Source of the DNA: DATMBL01 sp050735975
GTDB taxonomy: Bacteria > Desulfobacterota > Binatia > UBA9968
DNA: 10,644 bases
Assembly (NCBI GenBank): GCA_050735975.1
Contig: JBOHVS010000336.1
Location: forward strand, 1-10,644
Reading direction: 5' to 3'
A model generated the notes under the pieces. The model searched no databases and was not told the origin of the DNA. It saw nothing but the letters and a program-made list of their open reading frames with translations. Every line of letters starts with the position of its first letter. Position 1 is the first letter of the stretch. The position numbers and the translations under genes were made by a program. Below are positions 6,103-10,644 of the stretch, in pieces.

Positions 6103-7110
6103 TCATCCGACTTTGACATGGGTCTCCAGCGGCTTATCGGGAGCCGGTATGTGCTGCATGATCCGATGGATCACTTGATCTGCCGTGATCTCCTCGGCGA
6201 GAGCCTCATATGTCAGCACCAGCCGGTGCCGAAATACATCGGGCACCAGATCCATCACGTCCTCGGGCAAGACGTAGGTGCGTCCCCGCAGGAACGCCAG
6301 CGCCCGCGCGCCCTCGATGAGATGAATGGAGGCGCGAGGGCTCGCGCCGAAGGACACGTATTTCGCTACATCGCCGACACCGTATCGATCCCCATCCCGC
6401 GTAGCGGAGGCGAGCCGCACCCCGTATTGTTTGAGCGACGGATCGACATATACGTTCCGGCACTCGCGCTGTAGCGCGTTCAGTTGCTCGGTCGTGGCCA
6501 TGGGGACGAGATCGTTCGCAATGCCGGTGACCCTATCGACGATGACGAACTCCTCTTCTTCGGTTGGATAGCCGACGAGCACCTTCATCATGAACCGGTC
6601 CACTTGTGCCTCGGGCAGCGGGTACGTTCCCTCCGTCTCGATGGGATTCTGTGTGGCCATCACCAGGAAAGGTTCGGGGACGCGGTGGCTCTCCCCGGCA
6701 ATCGTGACCTGGCGTTCCTGCATCACTTCGAGCAACGCGCTTTGCACCTTCGCCGGAGCCCGGTTGATCTCATCGGCAAGAAGAAGATTAGTGAATACGG
6801 GACCAAGTGAGGTGGTAAAGTCGCCGGTCTTCTGGTTGTAGATGCGCGTTCCCACCAGATCCGCCGGAACGAGATCCGGCGTGAATTGAATTCTCTTGAA
6901 CGATCCGCGAATAGTTCTGGCGAGCGTTTTGACAGTAAGGGTCTTGGCGAGCCCCGGGACTCCCTCTACGAGCAGGTGTCCCTGCGCCAACACGGCCACC
7001 AGCACGCGCTCCAGGAAATGATCCTGGCCGACGATGACCTTCTTCACCTCGTAGAGGATGCGCTCCATGAGTGAAGCAATTTCGCTGCGGCTTGTTTCTT
7101 TGTTGTCCAT
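6103..7110 (-). CDS. MoxR-family AAA+ ATPase
   Basis: The 335-residue protein matches the MoxR (AAA_3) family along its full length. It has Walker A GVPGLAKT (50-57), Walker B LLLADE (109-114), the family hallmark INRAPAKVQSALLEVMQE (115-132), sensor 1 in ATQNPIETEGTYPLPEAQVDRF (152-173) and the C-terminal lid with SFGASPRASIHL (253-264). MoxR ATPases act in the cytosol as chaperone-like machines that work on or through VWA-domain partners, which are supplied by the two genes downstream. The ATG follows AAAGG at a good distance. The gene starts 33 bases after the protease stop, consistent with one transcript. Confidence 0.95.
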   Translation of the reverse strand: MDNKETSRSEIASLMERILYEVKKVIVGQDHFLERVLVAVLAQGHLLVEGVPGLAKTLTVKTLARTIRGSFKRIQFTPDLVPADLVGTRIYNQKTGDFTTSLGPVFTNLLLADEINRAPAKVQSALLEVMQERQVTIAGESHRVPEPFLVMATQNPIETEGTYPLPEAQVDRFMMKVLVGYPTEEEEFVIVDRVTGIANDLVPMATTEQLNALQRECRNVYVDPSLKQYGVRLASATRDGDRYGVGDVAKYVSFGASPRASIHLIEGARALAFLRGRTYVLPEDVMDLVPDVFRHRLVLTYEALAEEITADQVIHRIMQHIPAPDKPLETHVKVG

Positions 7111-7143
7111 AGGTGCCTTTGAGGTTCTGATTCTGATGTCGCG

Positions 7144-8088
7144 CTAGAACGGCGGCACTCCCACGGCGGCTGCTGCATTCTCGATGGGAACCGCAAACCC
7201 AATGCCCACGAAGAAACCCTGGTCGGTGGGGTTCAGAATGGCGGTTACGATGCCAACGACCTCGCCTTCTGCGGTCACCAGCGGCCCGCCGGAGTTTCCG
7301 GGATTAACCGCGGCGTCGAACTGGATGAGATTCGTCAGCAGGCGCTTCCCTTCCGGGGAGCGAAATTCGCGCCGCAAACCGGACACCACTCCCGCCGTCA
7401 CCGAAGGGCCGATGCCGAAAGGAAAGCCGACTGCAACGATTTGGTCGCCCAATGCGAGGTCTGCGGTGGATCGCATGGTGGCCGCGACAAGATCGTCGGG
7501 AATAGTCTGCGCCTGAAGCACGGCCAGATCGTGCTCCGGCCGCACCGCGGTGATCGTGGCGTCGGATTCCAGCCCGTCGGCGAACACCACTTGCACCCGC
7601 TTGGCGCCGAGCACAACGTGGAGATTGGTGAGAATGATGCCTTTGTCGACAATGACGACCCCGGTGCCAACGCTCTTTTCGGTGTCCTTGCCCTCTTCTT
7701 CGTCAGCTTCCAACCGGCGCACGCGAACAACGGATGGTCGAATGATCTCGTGCGCTTTCGCCACGGGCGATGGAAAAGTGTTGGTTTCCAAGGTGTGAAG
7801 CACCGCGGCGCGGATATCTTCCTGGGTGATCTCGCGCGTCGAAGGCGTGATCGCCGCATAGGCAAACACCAGGAGCAGCGCGAACAGCCCGCCGGCTCCG
7901 ACCCACACGACCCGTTCATGGCGTGCGTAGAAGTTGCGCCATGAAAAGCGGGGTTGCGGACCGGAGGCTTTAGCGGAAGGACTTTCGCGCGCGTGATCGG
8001 GACTTTTGAGTCGGTCCGGATGGTTGGTCGGGGTTGCTCCCCCGGTCATCGACGACCGGCTCGAGCTGTAGAGAGTTGCCCTTTTCAT
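7144..8088 (-). CDS. S1C trypsin-like serine protease (DegP/HtrA family), membrane-anchored, no PDZ domain
   Basis: The 314-residue product has a polar 60-residue N-terminal tail, one membrane helix (about 61-81) and a chymotrypsin-fold protease domain ending right at the C-terminus. The catalytic triad is complete: H157 (ILTNLHVV), D187 (EHDLAVL) and S266 (NPGNSGGPL). GTGVVI (141-146) and VGIGFAVPIENA (294-305) are further HtrA landmarks. HtrA proteases normally carry one or two PDZ domains that sense unfolded ends; none is present. An acidic stretch lies at 127-137 (LEADEEEGKDT). The protease domain should lie in the periplasm. It heads the operon with moxR, DUF58 and the VWA gene. The ATG at 8088 has no clear ribosome binding site; Met14 is an alternative start. 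Confidence 0.92.
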   Translation of the reverse strand: MKRATLYSSSRSSMTGGATPTNHPDRLKSPDHARESPSAKASGPQPRFSWRNFYARHERVVWVGAGGLFALLLVFAYAAITPSTREITQEDIRAAVLHTLETNTFPSPVAKAHEIIRPSVVRVRRLEADEEEGKDTEKSVGTGVVIVDKGIILTNLHVVLGAKRVQVVFADGLESDATITAVRPEHDLAVLQAQTIPDDLVAATMRSTADLALGDQIVAVGFPFGIGPSVTAGVVSGLRREFRSPEGKRLLTNLIQFDAAVNPGNSGGPLVTAEGEVVGIVTAILNPTDQGFFVGIGFAVPIENAAAAVGVPPF

Positions 8089-8299
8089 ATGCGGCCCATC
8101 GGCTCACCCGAGCGAGCTATTCAGAATTCCCATCGAAGCAAGAGAGACTACCTTCTTTCTATCCTACGGTTAGCTGATATAAAAGCCCCCCGGTTAGCGC
8201 ACCTGTCCAGTTCTGCGCGCAAATCAAGGTCAAGTTGACGTAACGCTACTTATTCGGATAGTTTCGGCTTTGAAAAGGCGCAGTTGCATGCGCCCGATC

Positions 8300-8322
8300 G
8301 TTCAATGGTTCAAGGTTCAAGG
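8300..8322. repeat. Three-copy GGTTCAA tandem microrepeat
   Basis: GTTCAAT, GGTTCAA and GGTTCAA followed by GG form three near-identical 7-base units in the divergent spacer. Function unknown; strand slippage can create such tracts. Confidence 0.6.
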
Positions 8323-8437
8323 TAAGCAGCGGGTTTCAGCGTCACCTTTGCCTTGATTTCGATTTTAGGGAATCCGGGTCAGGGTTGACTGAATGAACTC
8401 TCCAAACCACGCGCACCCGCGCCAAGCGGAGACATCC

Positions 8438-8443
8438 GGAGGT
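8438..8443 (+). promoter_or_regulatory. Shine-Dalgarno site that sets the CoA-transferase start
   Basis: GGAGGT is followed after three bases by the in-frame ATG at 8447. The residues after this ATG match the family N-terminus, whereas the 18 codons between 8393 and 8446 encode a Pro/His-rich stretch unlike it. Confidence 0.75.
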
Positions 8444-8446
8444 GCC

Positions 8447-9610
8447 ATGCCCGGCGCACTTGAAGACATTCGCGTAATCGATTTCACCCATGCTTTGAAC
8501 GGCCCATTCTGCACCATGCTGCTCGGTCATCTGGGCGCGGAGATCATCAAGATCGAACCGCCCGCGGGCGACGGCTTTCGCCGCTCATGGATGCCGCCCG
8601 GCGCCAAGATCGACGCCTACGAATTTTTGTGGATCAATGTGAACAAGAAGAGCGTCGTGATCAATCTGAAAACCGAACGCGGCGTCGAGCTGGCACGCCG
8701 GCTGATTGCTCGCGCCGATGTGCTGGTCGAGAACTACCATGTGGGGCAGATGGAGAAATTCGGTCTGGGCTACGACGCGCTCAGGGCGATCAATCCCCGC
8801 TTAATTTACGCGTGTTCGCGCGGATTCGGCGAGACCGGCCCCTATGCGCACTATGGCAGCACCGCGCAGACCAACAACAGCATGACCGGCTGGACGCACA
8901 CGGGTTGGAAATACAGCGGCGCCCCTGGCACCAAGGCGCTCGGCATCGGTGATGAAGCCGCCGGGGTCAGCATGGCGTGCGGTATTCTTGCCGCGCTTCA
9001 CGCCCGCGAACGAAGCGGCGAGGGGCAACGAATCGTCGTGTCGATGCAGGAAGCGCTGATGGGGTTCATGATCAGCGAATTCCACGAACATTTTGTCGGC
9101 GTCGAAGTCGGTAACTATCCGATCCCGGCGGCCGACGGCTACTTCACCTTGCGCATACCGGACTTGAGCGACAGTGGCTGGGCCAAGCTCGCAAAGCTGA
9201 TGGATCGAGAGGATTTGATTGCAGACGCCCGTTTCGCCAATGCGACGGCGCGTAAAGAGAATCGCGCCGAATTGCAGGCGCTGATCAAATCATGGGTGCG
9301 CGGCAAGACGCGCCGGGAGCTCTGGGAGGGGCTGCGCCCCATCGACTATTTCGGCGCCCCCGTGTTGTCGATGGGTGAAGCGATTGACGACCCGCATATC
9401 AAAGAGCGGCAAGCGTTCATCGAGCGTAATCATCCCACCGCAGGGCCGGCCAAATTGCTGGCGCCTTGGATTCACATGTCGAAGACCCCGGCGAGCATCC
9501 GCGATGACGCGCCGGCCATCGGCCAGCACACCGACGAGGTCCTTGGCGCGGTGCTCGGTTTGAGCGGAGCCGAGCTAAGTGAACTGCGCGAACATGGAAT
9601 TGTTAAATGA
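8447..9610 (+). CDS. Family III CoA-transferase (CaiB/BaiF type)
   Basis: From the ATG at 8447 the product is 387 residues, a normal length for the family. The N-terminus GALEDIRVIDFTHALNGPFCTMLLGHLGAEIIKIEPP (about 3-39) is the classic CoA-transferase III start, where the CoA-binding Rossmann-like part begins. VNKKSVVINLKTERG (65-79), VLVENYHVGQMEKFGLGYD (92-110) and GFGETGPYA (126-134) are further conserved blocks. D169 in GIGDEAAGVSMACGILAALHARERSGEGQ is the probable catalytic aspartate that forms the acyl-anhydride intermediate. The family moves CoA between carboxylic acids, in carnitine, formate/oxalate, aromatic or bile-acid metabolism; the acid used here is unknown. It is a single gene with its own likely promoter, convergent with the lytic transglycosylase only 28 bases away. 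Confidence 0.93.
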   Translation: MPGALEDIRVIDFTHALNGPFCTMLLGHLGAEIIKIEPPAGDGFRRSWMPPGAKIDAYEFLWINVNKKSVVINLKTERGVELARRLIARADVLVENYHVGQMEKFGLGYDALRAINPRLIYACSRGFGETGPYAHYGSTAQTNNSMTGWTHTGWKYSGAPGTKALGIGDEAAGVSMACGILAALHARERSGEGQRIVVSMQEALMGFMISEFHEHFVGVEVGNYPIPAADGYFTLRIPDLSDSGWAKLAKLMDREDLIADARFANATARKENRAELQALIKSWVRGKTRRELWEGLRPIDYFGAPVLSMGEAIDDPHIKERQAFIERNHPTAGPAKLLAPWIHMSKTPASIRDDAPAIGQHTDEVLGAVLGLSGAELSELREHGIVK

Positions 9611-9638
9611 GTAGGCAACAAGAGACCCGATCAAATAA

Positions 9639-10436
9639 CTAAATCGGTAGCCCTCTCAATCGCGCGAACCGTTTTTTCATCAGGTCAATCTTAGTGAGAT
9701 AGCGCCGCAGGCTGTGAGTCCCACAACGCTCGGCCGGCATTGCGCGGAAGCCTCGCCTGGCGAAGATGTCTCCTCGCTTCGATCCGCACAGGTGAATCAC
9801 CGCAGCCAGTTTTTCTTTTTGAACCGGGGTGACCCTTGTGCCGGGACGAGCAGCCAGCGTATTGATCACCTTCCGGTCGAGATACGCGGCAGTCATTTCG
9901 GTCGCATGGCTCGGTAGGGTCCGGGTATAGAAGCTGTTGAACCAGCAGGAACGTAGGTCGTGCCACCGACCCTCGGTCACAACCTTATGATCCCGGATAC
10001 AATACTTTCGGGCCTCGGCGAACGTTCCGTCGGTGATTTGAAACATGCCGAGCGCGCTTGAGGCCGGACGATAGATTTCGAAAGGATTCCACGACCACTG
10101 CCAGCGCCAGTAGGTGCGAGCGATGGGGTTCCCGCTGCCTTCGACTTGAGCGAGGGCGGCAAGAAGTTCAGGTGAAATAATCTTTGTAGAATGCTTCTCG
10201 AACAGTGATCCGTAACTCTGCCAGGTGGTCTCCGGGCTCTTCGATAAGGAAGCGCTGATCGGGGCGAATAGCTCACTGGGCTTTCGAATCACCTGATAGA
10301 TCCCGTTGACGACGAAAAACCCGGCGATTGCACCAACGCAGTACCAGACAAGAGCTCCCTTCCAACCGGACCTATTGCGTCTTCTGGACTTTCTCTTGAA
10401 ATAGCGAAGCGTGCCGCTATAGACGATAGCCGTCAC
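9639..10436 (-). CDS. Membrane-anchored SLT-type lytic transglycosylase
   Basis: From the GTG at 10436 the product has 265 residues; the frame also allows a TTG at 10448 (269 residues, numbering used here). GTG is preferred because GAGGT lies five bases upstream. A basic start (FKRKSRRRNRSGWK, 17-30) precedes one membrane helix (about 31-52), so the domain is periplasmic. LLAALAQVEGSGNP (95-108) holds the probable catalytic Glu103, and SALGMFQITDGTFAEARKYC (131-150) is the SLT 'GxMQi' block. The C-terminal half (WHDLRSCWFNSFYTR, then AAVIHLCGSKRG, then AERCG) carries four cysteines and matches, from memory, a lineage of proteins annotated as transglycosylase SLT domain-containing. Such enzymes cleave peptidoglycan glycan strands to 1,6-anhydro ends. 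It follows cysC on the same strand after about 50 bases. Confidence 0.85.
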   Translation of the reverse strand: MTAIVYSGTLRYFKRKSRRRNRSGWKGALVWYCVGAIAGFFVVNGIYQVIRKPSELFAPISASLSKSPETTWQSYGSLFEKHSTKIISPELLAALAQVEGSGNPIARTYWRWQWSWNPFEIYRPASSALGMFQITDGTFAEARKYCIRDHKVVTEGRWHDLRSCWFNSFYTRTLPSHATEMTAAYLDRKVINTLAARPGTRVTPVQKEKLAAVIHLCGSKRGDIFARRGFRAMPAERCGTHSLRRYLTKIDLMKKRFARLRGLPI

Positions 10437-10441
10437 GTAAG

Positions 10442-10446
10442 ACCTC
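10442..10446 (-). promoter_or_regulatory. Ribosome binding site for the lytic transglycosylase
   Basis: On the minus strand GAGGT is followed by five bases and GTG at 10436. A competing GGAG lies three bases before the TTG at 10448, so the choice is likely rather than certain. Confidence 0.45.
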
Positions 10447-10469
10447 AATCTCTCCGGTCATTTTTCGGT

Positions 10470-10481
10470 CGCGCGCGCGCC
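10470..10481. repeat. Alternating CG tract between cysC and the lytic transglycosylase gene
   Basis: Twelve bases of uninterrupted CG alternation lie in the 51-base spacer, just after the cysC stop. Such tracts can adopt Z-form; no role can be assigned. Confidence 0.45.
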
Positions 10482-10487
10482 ATCAAC

Positions 10488-10644
10488 TTAATTCGAGCGA
10501 GCTCGCAGAAAATGGAAAATCGGATCAATGCAGGCCTCAGGTTTTGTCCCGAGCGTCTCGAGATGAATTTCCGGCGACTCCGGCGGCTCGTAGTCGCTGT
10601 CGATGCCTGTGAAGTTTTTCAGCTCTCCACGCCGTGCCTTGGCA
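10488..10644 (-). CDS. cysC: Adenylylsulfate kinase (APS kinase), C-terminal fragment
   Basis: Reading the minus strand from the window edge gives 51 residues ending at TAA (10488-10490). The start lies outside. The piece AKARRGELKNFTGIDSDYEP followed by PESPEIHLET is the highly conserved C-terminal block of APS kinase, where 'KNFTGIDSPYE.P..PEI.L' follows the lid and helps bind APS. The enzyme phosphorylates adenosine 5'-phosphosulfate to PAPS with ATP, for sulfate assimilation or sulfation. It may be a stand-alone CysC or the C-terminal part of a CysN-CysC fusion; the fragment cannot tell. The tail after the block (ACIDPIFHFLRARSN) is the usual closing helix. The lytic transglycosylase gene follows about 50 bases downstream. 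Confidence 0.88.
   Translation of the reverse strand, partial: AKARRGELKNFTGIDSDYEPPESPEIHLETLGTKPEACIDPIFHFLRARSN

Larger units (their letters stand above)
8089..8446. promoter_or_regulatory. Divergent intergenic region between the protease operon and the CoA-transferase gene
   Basis: This 358-base stretch should hold promoters for both directions. On the plus strand, TTGACG (8235-8240) and TAGTTT (8259-8264) are 18 bases apart and form the best sigma-70-like candidate, giving a leader of about 180 bases. On the minus strand I see only an AT-rich TTTTATAT (8177-8184) without a well-placed -35 box. A 7-base tandem repeat lies at 8300-8322. The frame of the CoA-transferase is open upstream to an ATG at 8393, but the strong ribosome binding site favours the start at 8447. 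No other gene is visible. Confidence 0.35.

Noticed and set aside
8221..8359. Nine-base inverted repeat AAATCAAGG (8221-8229) and CCTTGATTT (8351-8359) as ends of a 139-base mobile element
   Set aside because: The match does not extend beyond nine bases, there is no target duplication that I can see, and such a match can arise by chance in a spacer of this size.
8393..8446. 18-residue N-terminal extension of the CoA-transferase
   Set aside because: The ATG at 8447 has GGAGGT at the right distance and the family N-terminus starts right after it.
9627..9647. CCGAT...ATCGG as a terminator between the CoA-transferase and lytic transglycosylase genes
   Set aside because: The stem has only five pairs and an 11-base loop, without a T-run in either direction.

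Overview
The window is bacterial chromosomal DNA with densely packed genes and moderately high GC; by eye the first gene is near 50% GC and the central and right-hand genes near 57-62%. No rRNA, tRNA, CRISPR array or intact transposase is visible. The mix of genes (NMT1/THI5-type solute-binding proteins without a transporter, a PEP mutase/isocitrate lyase-superfamily enzyme, a family III CoA-transferase, a MoxR-DUF58-VWA cluster) and the short interspersed palindromes resemble uncultured soil or groundwater Gram-negative lineages such as Desulfobacterota/Binatota-like or Betaproteobacteria. That placement is inference only.

Left part, plus strand: the 3' end of an NMT1/dihydroxyphthalate-decarboxylase-like protein (1-177), a complete secreted NMT1-type solute-binding protein (218-1222), a 263-base spacer with one inverted repeat, an MFS exporter (1486-2802), a spacer with a REP-like palindrome (about 2811-2871), and a PEP mutase/isocitrate lyase-superfamily enzyme whose start is best set at a GTG (2999-3904).

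Centre, minus strand, read from 8088 down to 3991: an apparent four-gene operon. A membrane-anchored S1C (trypsin-like) protease is followed by a MoxR AAA+ ATPase, a DUF58 protein and a BatA-like VWA membrane protein. The last two genes overlap by 20 bases. Between moxR and the DUF58 gene sits a block of short, degenerate direct repeats rich in TATGGC/GCCATA. It supplies the DUF58 start codon and the first dozen or so residues. No BatB, BatD or TPR partner follows.

Right part: a 358-base divergent intergenic region (8089-8446) separates this operon from a plus-strand CaiB/BaiF CoA-transferase (8447-9610). This converges on a minus-strand, membrane-anchored SLT-type lytic transglycosylase (9639-10436), preceded on the same strand by the 3' end of an adenylylsulfate kinase gene, cysC (10488-10644, cut by the window edge).

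Functionally, the window holds small-molecule uptake/sensing and acyl-CoA or C-C bond metabolism genes around an envelope proteostasis/cell-wall module. The most distinctive local features are the repeat-derived start of the DUF58 gene, the protease-headed minimal MoxR-Bat operon, and a PEP mutase-superfamily enzyme with KKCGM in place of the usual K(K/R)CGH catalytic motif. I found no convincing wholly new system.
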